Source: Candidatus Acetothermia bacterium
GTDB lineage: Bacteria > Bipolaricaulota > Bipolaricaulia > Bipolaricaulales > Bipolaricaulaceae
Assembly: GCA_003552425.1 (NCBI GenBank)
Contig: PUMC01000120.1
Span: 1-14,793, forward strand
Length of the DNA: 14,793 nt
Reading direction: 5' to 3'
Both the position numbers and the translations under genes were made by a program. Below the pieces are notes generated by a model, which searched no databases, was not told where the DNA came from, and was given only the letters and a program-made list of their open reading frames with translations. Positions 1 to 6,957 of this stretch are shown here, piece by piece; within the stretch, counting starts at the first letter, position 1; every line of letters begins with the position of its first letter.

Positions 1-421
1 AACCTTCACAGTAGGTTGGTCATGCATCACGTTCACACTCCTCTATCGACATGTCGTCAGCTTCGTGGTCCAGTGTGCCACAGATTCAACCGCACAACTG
101 TCGCCAACGCGGCAACACATGCGCGGTTCTTCGTCACCTTGCCGGTACCGCGCCGGACAAACAAGTCGTTCACAAGTGTACCATCCTGCGGCGTGATCCT
201 CGCCGTCTCCGGGGCAGTCGCGCTGGCCTCCTCGGAGGACCGGCCTCTGTGTTACCGTCGTGTTTCCCAGATTCCGCTTGCAGTGCGCGCAGACATCAGG
301 TAACGTCCGCATGCACTGATCCATGTCGGGCCGGCCTCGCCCCCTGTGTACGAGGACCGGCCTGCCGTTACAGGAGCCTAATGCTCCGCAAGCGTACGCA
401 CAGAAAGGAGAGGTGCTCAAC
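1..421. other. Intergenic region, no convincing gene
   Basis: Short open frames exist on both strands here, but none has a good ribosome-binding site, a recognisable motif or a plausible composition, so I call no gene. Two things are visible. GAGGACCGGCCT occurs at 235-246 and again at 352-363, each followed three or four bases later by GTTAC. A small stem-loop, GGAGC-ctaat-GCTCC, lies at 373-387, just before the rocD ribosome-binding site. The stretch is probably the untranslated upstream and promoter region of rocD. No strong promoter could be picked out, and the end of an upstream gene lying outside the window cannot be excluded. Confidence 0.5.
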
Positions 422-424
422 GTG
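402..424 (+). promoter_or_regulatory. Ribosome-binding site deciding the rocD start
   Basis: AAAGGAGAGG followed by about nine bases and GTG at 422. It decides against the upstream in-frame ATG at 323, which has no Shine-Dalgarno sequence and would add 33 residues that are not part of the family. Confidence 0.75.
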
Positions 425-1609
425 TCGACGAAGGAGATCTTAGAGGTAACGGAACGGTATTGCGCCCCCAACTACCTTCCTCTGCCGATCGTTGTCGCCC
501 GGGCGGAGGGCGTCTGGGTTGAGGATCCGGAGGGCAACCGCTATATGGACATGCTCAGCGCCTATTCGGCCCTCAACCAAGGACATCGTCACCCGAAGAT
601 CATCGAGGCGGCGAAGCGCCAGCTGGATCTGGTTACGCTGACCTCACGGGCATTCCACAATACGACACTCGGGCCTCTGTGCCGGAAACTGGCCCAGCTT
701 ACCGGCAAGGATCGCGCGCTGATCATGAACAGCGGTGCCGAGGCTGTGGAGACAGCGATCAAGTGTGCGCGCCGGTGGGCGTATGAGGTGAAGGGGGTCC
801 CGGAGGACCAGGCGGAGCTCATCGCATGCACCGGCAACTTCGCCGGTCGGACGATCACCGCGATCTCCTTCTCCTCCGAGGCGGCGTACAAGCGGGGGTT
901 CGGTCCCCTGACCCCGGGCTTCACCCTTGTTCCTTACGGGGACAGCCGTGCCCTGGAAGATGCCATCACACCCAACACGGCCGGCTTCCTTGTGGAGCCG
1001 ATCCAGGGTGAAGGTGGCGTGGTCGTACCGCCCGAGGGCTACCTGAAGGAGGCGTACACGATCTGCCGGGACCGCAACGTCCTCTTCCTGGCCGACGAAA
1101 TCCAGACCGGGTTTGGCAGGACAGGCAAGCAGTTCTGCTGTGACTGGGAGGATGTGAAGCCGGATGTGTACATCTTGGGCAAGGCGTTGAGCGGAGGTTT
1201 CATGCCGGTGTCGGCTGTTCTGGCCGACAGGGCGCTGCTCGACCTCTTCGATCCGGGTTCGCACGGGTCAACCTTTGGCGGAAACCCGCTTGCCTGTGCG
1301 TGCGCCATCGCGGCGATCGACGCCCTCGAGGAGGGGAACATGGTGGAGAACTCCCTCCAGCTCGGCGCCTACATGAAGCAGGCCCTGCAGGGGATGGCGA
1401 GTTCCCTGATCCGGGAAGTGCGCGGAAGAGGGCTGTTCATCGGTGTCGAACTCACGCGCAAGGCCAGGCCTTACTGTGAGGCGCTCAAGGATGAGGGCAT
1501 CTTGTGCAAGGAGACCCACGACAACGTCGTGCGGTTTGCCCCGCCGCTCGTCATCACCAAGGATGAACTGGATTGGGCGTTGCCGCGTATTCGTAAGGTC
1601 CTGTGCTAG
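422..1609 (+). CDS. rocD: Ornithine aminotransferase (RocD)
   Basis: This PLP-dependent class III aminotransferase (395 residues) moves the delta-amino group of L-ornithine to 2-oxoglutarate. It gives glutamate-5-semialdehyde and glutamate, and links arginine/ornithine breakdown to glutamate and proline. The protein is close to Bacillus RocD as I remember it throughout its length, for example [18 protein letters not shown] near the N-terminus, [21 protein letters not shown] and [15 protein letters not shown] near the end. The PLP lysine is K254 in ILGKALSGG and the cofactor-nitrogen aspartate is D225 in [12 protein letters not shown]. Their spacing of 29 equals that of human D263 and K292. 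I chose GTG 422 because AAAGGAGAGG (404-413) lies at the right distance and the family's usual N-terminus begins there; the frame stays open upstream to 323. The amino-acid importer downstream fits a role in amino-acid catabolism. Confidence 0.96.
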   Translation: MSTKEILEVTERYCAPNYLPLPIVVARAEGVWVEDPEGNRYMDMLSAYSALNQGHRHPKIIEAAKRQLDLVTLTSRAFHNTTLGPLCRKLAQLTGKDRALIMNSGAEAVETAIKCARRWAYEVKGVPEDQAELIACTGNFAGRTITAISFSSEAAYKRGFGPLTPGFTLVPYGDSRALEDAITPNTAGFLVEPIQGEGGVVVPPEGYLKEAYTICRDRNVLFLADEIQTGFGRTGKQFCCDWEDVKPDVYILGKALSGGFMPVSAVLADRALLDLFDPGSHGSTFGGNPLACACAIAAIDALEEGNMVENSLQLGAYMKQALQGMASSLIREVRGRGLFIGVELTRKARPYCEALKDEGILCKETHDNVVRFAPPLVITKDELDWALPRIRKVLC

Positions 1610-1657
1610 ACGACCGAGTAGGATTAGGTGTGTTGTACGGCTGAGGAGGTGGTCGAC

Positions 1658-2026
1658 ATGCGCAGAACGTTTGTCCTGCTGGCCGCTTTGGTGTTGGCAG
1701 CGGCGTGCATCCCGGCTTTGGCAGCGGAGGCCCCACGTGAGCCCCTGCTCTATGGGCTCGCGTCCCTCGCTCTTCCAGGCTTGGGGCAGGTCCTGCAAGG
1801 GGAAACCACACGAGGTCTCACGCATTTTGGACTCGCTGTGGCGGTACCCGTTGTGGGTGGATCCCTGGCGATGTTCACCCCGCCCCCGGCGCGCACGCTC
1901 GTGTGGACCGCTGTCGGTGCGGCAACGTTGGGCGTGGCGGTGTACAGTGCCATCGACAGCTATGAGCTTGCCGTAGCCTACAATCGGCGGCATGGTTTCG
2001 CGATCGGCCTCACACTGCAGGTGTGA
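1658..2026 (+). CDS. Small exported or membrane protein with LPGLGQ motif, function unknown
   Basis: A 122-residue protein of unknown function. It starts at ATG 1658 behind AGGAGGT (1644-1650), seven bases away. Residues 1-22 look like a signal peptide: MRR, then a hydrophobic core, then PALA before AEAP. C17 sits in AAAC, a poor lipobox. The mature part opens with LPGLGQVLQGETTRGL (39-54), the small-residue loop seen in many short bacterial membrane proteins (DUF5683-like and similar), followed by two hydrophobic stretches near residues 55-72 and 80-97. The protein ends in AIGLTLQV. It lies 48 bp after rocD on the same strand, so it may be cotranscribed, but nothing in it suggests an enzyme. 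Its stop codon is inside a hairpin. That it is a gene is fairly sure; its role is not known. Confidence 0.75.
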   Translation: MRRTFVLLAALVLAAACIPALAAEAPREPLLYGLASLALPGLGQVLQGETTRGLTHFGLAVAVPVVGGSLAMFTPPPARTLVWTAVGAATLGVAVYSAIDSYELAVAYNRRHGFAIGLTLQV

Positions 2027-2029
2027 GGC
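2007..2029 (+). terminator. Stem-loop across the stop codon, possible terminator
   Basis: A perfect 9-bp stem, GCCTCACAC / GTGTGAGGC, with a TGCAG loop. It contains the TGA stop (2024-2026) of the preceding small gene. No T-run follows, so factor-independent termination is uncertain; it could instead protect the mRNA end. A second inverted repeat, CCCGCC (2053-2058) and GGCGGG (2066-2071), follows. With a promoter just downstream, this is the natural place for the rocD-side transcript to end. Confidence 0.5.
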
Positions 2030-2107
2030 GGTCGGCGGGAACCGGTCCGGACCCCGCCCGGGCATGGCGGGTGGCCAAGGCCTCTGCATCGGGGCTGTGT
2101 GCCTGAG

Positions 2108-2136
2108 TTGGATGAGAACGTGATAACGGCTACACT
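2108..2136 (+). promoter_or_regulatory. Probable sigma-70-type promoter of livKHM
   Basis: TTGGAT (2108-2113) and TACACT (2131-2136) are separated by exactly 17 bp and lie in the only AT-leaning part of the 127-bp intergenic stretch. Transcription would begin near 2143, about 28 bases before the chosen livK start. The -35 matches the consensus at three positions and the -10 at four. Confidence 0.5.
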
Positions 2137-2170
2137 CTAGTTTATCTGTTGAATGTGGGAGGTGTGTGCG

Positions 2171-3469
2171 GTGAGAGCTTTGTTTCGCCTCCTGGTGGTG
2201 GCCCTGCTTGCTGTGGGCATCGCCGGTACGGCACAAGATGTGATTCGCATAGGTGTGGTGGGGCCGATGGCGGCGATGCCGGGTCAGCACCACTGGTACG
2301 GAGCGTCGCTGGCCGCAGAGGAGATCAACGAGGCTGGCGGCATCGAGCTGGGTGATACAACCTACCTGATCGAACTGGTCCGGGTGGACACCAATGAACT
2401 TCACAGCATTCCTGATGCGGTGAGCGCCGTGGAGCGTGCGATCACCGCCGACCGGGTCGATTTCCTGGTGGGTGGATTCCGCACCGAGGCCGTGATGGCG
2501 ATGACCGAGGTAGCGGCCGACCACCAGAAGGTCTTCCTCATCGCCGGAGCTGCCGCTGATCAGCTTCTCCAGGGAAGAGTGGACGTGGACTACGACCAGT
2601 ACAAGTGGTTGTTCCGCGTGGCGCCGGTCAAGTCCTCCGACCTGGCACGTGTTTCGCTTATCCTGCTGGGCGAAGTGGTGCAGACGATGCGTGAGGAACT
2701 GGGCATCGATGTGCCCAAGGTCGGTATCCTGGCCGAGCAGCTGGAGTGGGTCGAGCCTCTTGTCCGTCGGGCGGAGTTGCTCATCGCTGCCCAGCCTCCT
2801 GCAGGTCTCGGAGCGGAGCCGGTAGGAACGTGGCGCCCCTCAGCGAGGGCCACGGACGTGACCACCGAGCTCACGCGCTTGGAGCGGGCCGGCGCGCAGA
2901 TCATCTACACCGTGTTCTCTGACCGTGTCGGGGTGCCGTTTGGCCGCGACTGGGGACGTCTGGAGATCCCCGCAGCGGCGGTCGGCATCAACGTCGAAGC
3001 ACAGGGCGATGGCTGGCTCGACGCAACCGGGGGATTCGGAGGATACATGGCCACTGTGGGCATCTACGCCCGCGGGGTGGCGATCACGCCGGCCACGGAG
3101 CCGTTCGTGGAGAAGTTCATCGACAAGTACGACGAGCTTCCTCTGTACACAGCCGCCACGTACGATGGGCTGTACATCCTGAAGACGGCCCTGGAGACGG
3201 CCGGTACGCGCGACGGCCATGCGGTTGTCGAGGCGCTGGAAACTACGGATCACGAGGGGACGCTCGGCCGGATGGTGTTCGATAAGACCCACGACCTCAA
3301 GTGGGGACCCCAGTTCGTGACGGGGCTTGGTGTGCAGTGGGTGGATGGGGAAGCGCGGGCCATATGGCCACGCGAGTGGCAACCGGATCCCGTGAACATG
3401 CCGGAACTGGTGATGACCTACCCCGGCGCGATCCCCTACCAGATTCCCCCGTGGGTGCTTCACAACTGA
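2171..3469 (+). CDS. livK: ABC transporter substrate-binding protein, branched-chain amino acid type (LivK-like)
   Basis: A periplasmic solute-binding protein (432 residues) of the Peripla_BP_6/LivK family that delivers substrate to the LivHM channel. GTG 2171 follows GGGAGGT (2157-2163) by seven bases. The ATG at 2153 lies upstream of that site and would add six residues. The signal peptide is residues 1 to about 21, with probable cleavage after GTA before QD. There is no lipobox cysteine. The mature protein opens with VIRIGVVGPMAAMPGQ and continues with EEINEAGGI, the usual first strand and helix of the family; YTAATYDGLYILKTAL lies near the C-terminus. Substrates of this family range from Leu/Ile/Val to aromatic acids, amides and urea, so the true ligand cannot be read from sequence. 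It heads livK-livH-livM but is separated from livH by a strong hairpin, a common way to make more binding protein than channel. Confidence 0.92.
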   Translation: MRALFRLLVVALLAVGIAGTAQDVIRIGVVGPMAAMPGQHHWYGASLAAEEINEAGGIELGDTTYLIELVRVDTNELHSIPDAVSAVERAITADRVDFLVGGFRTEAVMAMTEVAADHQKVFLIAGAAADQLLQGRVDVDYDQYKWLFRVAPVKSSDLARVSLILLGEVVQTMREELGIDVPKVGILAEQLEWVEPLVRRAELLIAAQPPAGLGAEPVGTWRPSARATDVTTELTRLERAGAQIIYTVFSDRVGVPFGRDWGRLEIPAAAVGINVEAQGDGWLDATGGFGGYMATVGIYARGVAITPATEPFVEKFIDKYDELPLYTAATYDGLYILKTALETAGTRDGHAVVEALETTDHEGTLGRMVFDKTHDLKWGPQFVTGLGVQWVDGEARAIWPREWQPDPVNMPELVMTYPGAIPYQIPPWVLHN

Positions 3470-3495
3470 TAGGGGTATGACAAGACCATGCGCGT

Positions 3496-3530
3496 GCCTC
3501 GGGGCACCCCCCGACGGGGTGCCCCGAGGC
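3496..3530 (+). promoter_or_regulatory. Strong stem-loop between livK and livH
   Basis: GCCTCGGGGCACCCC (3496-3510) and its exact complement (3516-3530) form a 15-bp, mostly G-C stem around the loop CCGAC. It starts 26 bases after the livK stop and ends seven bases before the livH ATG. No T-run follows, so it is not a classic terminator. The only Shine-Dalgarno-like bases for livH, GAGG at 3526-3529, are in its 3' arm. Likely roles are partial termination, protection of livK mRNA, or damping of livH translation. Confidence 0.8.
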
Positions 3531-3537
3531 TAAGCCG

Positions 3538-4404
3538 ATGTTTGCCGATATCGTCATCAACGGACTGCTCTTGAGCGGCATCTACGCCATGCTCGCTCTG
3601 GGCTTCGCCTTGGTGTTCGGTGTAGGGCGGTTGATGAACCTTGCGCACACGGCCTTCTTCATGCTGGCCTCCTACGGCATCTTCTATTTCATGAGCATAG
3701 GCACGGGTATGACGCTCGCGGTGCTGGCCAGCGCCACGGGCATTACGGTCGTGGGCATTGTGTTCTACAAGCTGTTCCTAGAGCCGGTGCGCGAGATGGA
3801 GTTCACCGTGCTGATCGCCGCGCTGGCCATCGCCGTCCTCCTGCAGGAGCTGATGCTGCTCTTCTTCGGAGACCGTGTGCTGTTCGTCCCCGCAGCTTTC
3901 CCCGGCTTCACCCGCCTGTTTGGTGTGCGTGTGGGCAACCAGGAGATCGCCACCGTTGTGTTGGCGCTGCTGAGCCTGCTCGGTACCTGGTTGCTGCTTG
4001 CGCGCACCCGCATCGGCCTTGCTATCAGAACCTCGGCCCAGGACGCTGAGGTGGCCAACCTGATGGGCATCAACGTCAACCGCGTGACGGCGATCGTGAT
4101 GGCCATGGGGCTGCTCCTTGCTTCGCTGGCCGGAGCGGCGGTCGCCCCGTTGCGCTCGGTAGAGCCCGAAATGTGGATGCACCCGCTGGTGATCGTGCTG
4201 GCGGCGGTGGTGCTGGGGGGACTGGGCAGTCTCAAGGGAAGTCTCCTGGGTGCGGTGATCCTGGCGTTTGCCGAGGTGTCCGTGGTGTTCCTCATCCCTG
4301 GAGGGTCTTACCTGCGCACGGCGGTGGCCCTGGCGATCATGTTCGCTGTGTTCCTGCTCCGTCCCGAGGGTCTGTTCGGGTCGGGGGTTGCCGAGGAGTC
4401 CTGA
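3538..4404 (+). CDS. livH: ABC transporter permease LivH
   Basis: First channel subunit (288 residues) of the hydrophobic amino-acid importer, in the inner membrane. The N-terminus, NGLLLSGIYAMLALGFALVF followed by GVGRLMNLAH, is the family's hallmark, and this supports ATG 3538. A conserved cytoplasmic region, RTSAQDAEVANLMGIN (around residues 163-178), is the coupling-loop segment that contacts the ATPases. VLGGLGSLKGSLLGAVI and LLRPEGLFG close the protein. I count about eight hydrophobic segments, as expected. Its start has only a weak Shine-Dalgarno sequence, GAGG, buried in the preceding hairpin. livM begins one base after its stop, so livM is translated by coupling. Confidence 0.94.
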   Translation: MFADIVINGLLLSGIYAMLALGFALVFGVGRLMNLAHTAFFMLASYGIFYFMSIGTGMTLAVLASATGITVVGIVFYKLFLEPVREMEFTVLIAALAIAVLLQELMLLFFGDRVLFVPAAFPGFTRLFGVRVGNQEIATVVLALLSLLGTWLLLARTRIGLAIRTSAQDAEVANLMGINVNRVTAIVMAMGLLLASLAGAAVAPLRSVEPEMWMHPLVIVLAAVVLGGLGSLKGSLLGAVILAFAEVSVVFLIPGGSYLRTAVALAIMFAVFLLRPEGLFGSGVAEES

Positions 4405-4405
4405 G

Positions 4406-5419
4406 ATGTTTCACGTTCGATCGGCGGCCCGTTATCTCAACACGGAGATTTTCTCGCTTCCCACGCGCGTTCTTGCGCTGCTGTTCGTGGTTGCGCTGGC
4501 CCTGTTCCCGCTGTTTACGCAGGACGCGTACCTCCTTCGGATCCTCGTCCTGACCTCGATCTTCACGATCTACGCGGTCAGCTGGGACCTGCTCGCGGGA
4601 TATGCTGGGCAGATCAGCTTGGGGCACGCCCTGTTCTTCGGGATCGGGGCCTACACAAGCGCGCTGCTCAACTTGCGCCTGGGGATTCCGCTCGGTGCCG
4701 CCGCCGCCACCGTAACGGGGCTGATCGTCGGTATACCTTGTCTTAGGCTCCGGAAGCACCATCTGGCCTTGGCAACGCTGGCCTTCCCGCTCATGCTCAC
4801 GGGGCTCGTGTTCATGTTCCCGGCGTTCACCGGTGGAGAACTGGGCATTAGCCGGATCACGAGGCTCGCGCCATCGCGGATCACCGAGTATTACATCGCG
4901 GTCGGCGTTATGCTCGCGGTGATCATCGTGCTGTGGAAGCTCACCACGTCTCGCGTGGGCCTCATCCTCCACGCCATCCGTGAAGACGAGGTGGTCGTCA
5001 AGGCACTGGGCATCAACACAGTGCGCTACAAGCTTCTGACGTTCCTCATCTCGGGATTTGTGGCGGGGATGGCGGGCGCGCTCTATGCGCACTTCATGCG
5101 CATTGCGGGCCCCAGCAATCTGGAGCTGTTCATGTCGTTTCAGCCGGTGATCTGGACGATCTTCGGCGGTGCAGCCACGATCTACGGACCGGTCACGGGC
5201 GTGTTCCTCCTGTTCCCCGCGCTCGAGTACCTGAGGGCGATCCCCGCGTACCGGATGATCGTGTTCGCGCTGATGGTGCTCCTGATCCTGCGGTTCATGC
5301 CGGGCGGGTTGGCCAACTGGGTACGGGACAAGCTCGAACAGGACTGTCCGCACTGTCACGTCAAGAACGCCTTCACCCGCCGCACGTGCAGGGCCTGTCG
5401 GACAGAACTTACCGGCTAG
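4406..5419 (+). CDS. livM: ABC transporter permease LivM with C-terminal zinc ribbon
   Basis: Second channel subunit (337 residues) of the importer. ATG 4406 is one base after the livH stop and seven bases after GAGGAG (4393-4398) inside livH; the frame stays open upstream only as an overlap. Family landmarks are WDLLAGYAGQISLGHALFFG (near residues 55-74), the cytoplasmic coupling segment AIREDEVVVKALGIN, and FGGAATIYGPVTG near the end of the membrane part. The protein normally stops soon after a segment like LRFMPGGL. Here a further tail ends with CPHC (314-317), ten residues, then CRAC (328-331), a four-cysteine zinc-ribbon pattern. I know of no such tail in characterised LivM proteins. The main assignment is secure; the role of the tail is unknown. 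Confidence 0.94.
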   Translation: MFHVRSAARYLNTEIFSLPTRVLALLFVVALALFPLFTQDAYLLRILVLTSIFTIYAVSWDLLAGYAGQISLGHALFFGIGAYTSALLNLRLGIPLGAAAATVTGLIVGIPCLRLRKHHLALATLAFPLMLTGLVFMFPAFTGGELGISRITRLAPSRITEYYIAVGVMLAVIIVLWKLTTSRVGLILHAIREDEVVVKALGINTVRYKLLTFLISGFVAGMAGALYAHFMRIAGPSNLELFMSFQPVIWTIFGGAATIYGPVTGVFLLFPALEYLRAIPAYRMIVFALMVLLILRFMPGGLANWVRDKLEQDCPHCHVKNAFTRRTCRACRTELTG

Positions 5420-5422
5420 CGT

Positions 5423-6169
5423 TCAGAGACCGAGATAGGAACGCCGTACCACTTCATCGGCAAGCAGCTCCTCCGGCGGACCGTGCGCCACAATCCGTCC
5501 TTGGGACAGCACGTATCCGGATGCGGCAAGCGACAGCGCAAGCGTCGCGTCCTGCTCCACGAGCAGGATGGCGATCCCCGTGTCACGTATCTCGCGGATC
5601 CGGGCGAACAGAGGTTCCTTGACCAGCGGCGCGAGCCCGGTCGATGGCTCGTCGATCAGCAGAAGCTTCGGGCCGCTCATCATCGAGCGCCCGATGGCGA
5701 GCATCTGCTGCTCGCCTCCGGAGAGGGTCCCCGCGCGCTGCCGGCTGCGCTCTTGGAGCAGCGGGAACAGCCGGTGCACCTCGGCCAGCCGCGTCTCGAC
5801 TTCCTTTCGGTCCCGCACGAGGTACGCTCCGGCCAGCAGGTTCTCCCTCACGGTCATCTCCCGGAACGGTCGGCGCCGTTCGGGACACAAGATGAGCCCT
5901 CGTCCCGCGATCTCGTGGGGAAGGAGCTGGTCGATGCGCTGTCCCTCGAACGCGATCGTCCCCTCGAGGCGCACAGTCGTGTGCCGCGAAACCTTCTGGT
6001 CGCGGCGCACCAGCCCGGCGAGCGCCCGGAGCAACGTCGTCTTGCCCGCGCCGTTGGGGCCCACCATGCTCACCATCGCGCCCTTGCGCACCTCGAGGTT
6101 CACGTCGTGCAGGATGAGCGCCGGACCGTACGAAACCGACAGACCTTCGACGAGGATCTCCGGGGTCAC
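5423..6169 (-). CDS. livF: ABC transporter ATP-binding protein LivF
   Basis: One of two cytoplasmic ATPases (248 residues) that power the LivHM channel. Walker A is GPNGAGKTT (37-45, K43), the signature is LSGGEQQ (149-155) and Walker B is LLLIDEP with E174. The LivF-type LLVEQDA replaces the usual H-loop histidine with glutamine, as in E. coli LivF. PERRRPFREMTVRENL follows the Q-loop region. The start is GTG (6167-6169), which overlaps the livG stop by GTGA and has AGGAGGT six bases upstream on the minus strand. The segment between Walker A and the Q-loop, roughly residues 54-70, is somewhat longer and more basic than usual. The gene ends 3 bp from the livM stop on the other strand, so the importer's genes converge here. 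Confidence 0.95.
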   Translation of the reverse strand: MTPEILVEGLSVSYGPALILHDVNLEVRKGAMVSMVGPNGAGKTTLLRALAGLVRRDQKVSRHTTVRLEGTIAFEGQRIDQLLPHEIAGRGLILCPERRRPFREMTVRENLLAGAYLVRDRKEVETRLAEVHRLFPLLQERSRQRAGTLSGGEQQMLAIGRSMMSGPKLLLIDEPSTGLAPLVKEPLFARIREIRDTGIAILLVEQDATLALSLAASGYVLSQGRIVAHGPPEELLADEVVRRSYLGL

Positions 6170-6957
6170 GGGGTGACCTCCTCGTCCGCACTCCGGTCCG
6201 CCTTACCGATATAGACCTCGACAACTTGAGGATCCTGGACGACTTCCTCGGGCGCCCCGTCGGCCAGCACCTGCCCGAAGTGCATCACCACGATGCGGTC
6301 GGCAATCCGCATCAGTTCCGACAGTTTGTGCTCGACGATGATCATCGCGCATCCCTCGCTGTGCAGCCGGCCGAACCTGCCCCCTTTTCTCAGTCGGTGC
6401 ACGGAGTTGGCCAGGAGGCGTGTTTCGGTTTCCGTAAGTCCGGCGAACGGTTCGTCGAGCACGAGAAGGTCCGGGTCGGTGGCGATCGCACGCGCGATTT
6501 CCAGCCGTTTGAGGTCCCCTTGTGAGAGCGACCCCGCGGGCGTCATCGCCAGGTCGGAAAGGCCAACGAACTCGAGGGCATCGAGAGCCCGGGCCTCCAC
6601 CGTTTTGACCCACTCGCCCTTGCGTGTCATGCGCGGGTTGTACAGGCCCACCATCACGTTGGCGATCAGGGGAAGACGTTTCATGGGCCGGCTGTTCTGG
6701 AACGTGCCGGTGATACCCTCCACCACGCGCTTCCACGTGGGCGCACGTGTGATATCCTGCCCGCGGAGCAGCACCCGCCCTGCGTCGGGACGCAGAAGCC
6801 CCATGATCATCTGCACCATGGTGGTTTTGCCCGCCCCGTTGGGGCCGATCAGCCCCACGATCTCCCGTGGCTGGACCTGGAAACTGGCCTTGCGCACCGC
6901 CTCCAGTCCTCCGAACCGCTTGGACAGCTCGGAGACGGCGAAGAAGTCTTCCGTCAA
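6166..6957 (-). CDS. livG: ABC transporter ATP-binding protein LivG
   Basis: Second ATPase (263 residues) of the importer. Walker A is GPNGAGKTT (38-46, K44), the Q-loop region has GTFQNSRPMKRL, the signature is a variant LSQGD (144-148), Walker B ends at E169 in LLVLDEPFAG, and the H-loop histidine is H210 in IIVEHKL. The segment before the H-loop, KGGRFGRLHSEG, is longer than the short turn usual for LivG. Translation starts at TTG (6955-6957), overlapping the ligase stop by TTGA. No later Met in the first 45 residues would keep the first strand, so the TTG start is well supported. The livF start overlaps its end, so ligase-livG-livF is one translationally coupled unit. Confidence 0.94.
   Translation of the reverse strand: MTEDFFAVSELSKRFGGLEAVRKASFQVQPREIVGLIGPNGAGKTTMVQMIMGLLRPDAGRVLLRGQDITRAPTWKRVVEGITGTFQNSRPMKRLPLIANVMVGLYNPRMTRKGEWVKTVEARALDALEFVGLSDLAMTPAGSLSQGDLKRLEIARAIATDPDLLVLDEPFAGLTETETRLLANSVHRLRKGGRFGRLHSEGCAMIIVEHKLSELMRIADRIVVMHFGQVLADGAPEEVVQDPQVVEVYIGKADRSADEEVTP

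Noticed and set aside
278..306. TTGCAG-N17-TAACGT as rocD promoter
   Set aside because: Only three of six bases match the consensus in each box, no better than chance in this region.
43..471. Minus-strand open frame of 142 residues, and plus-strand frames over 16-443
   Set aside because: They lack ribosome-binding sites and known motifs, are rich in Cys and Arg as chance frames in GC-rich DNA often are, and the minus frame runs into rocD.
1268..2524. Minus-strand open frame of 418 residues
   Set aside because: It is antisense to the 3' end of rocD, the small membrane protein gene and the start of livK, all of which have clear family or start signals. No motif is seen in it.
4337..5359. Minus-strand open frame of 340 residues
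   Set aside because: It is exactly antisense to livM and made mostly of charged residues mirroring hydrophobic codons.
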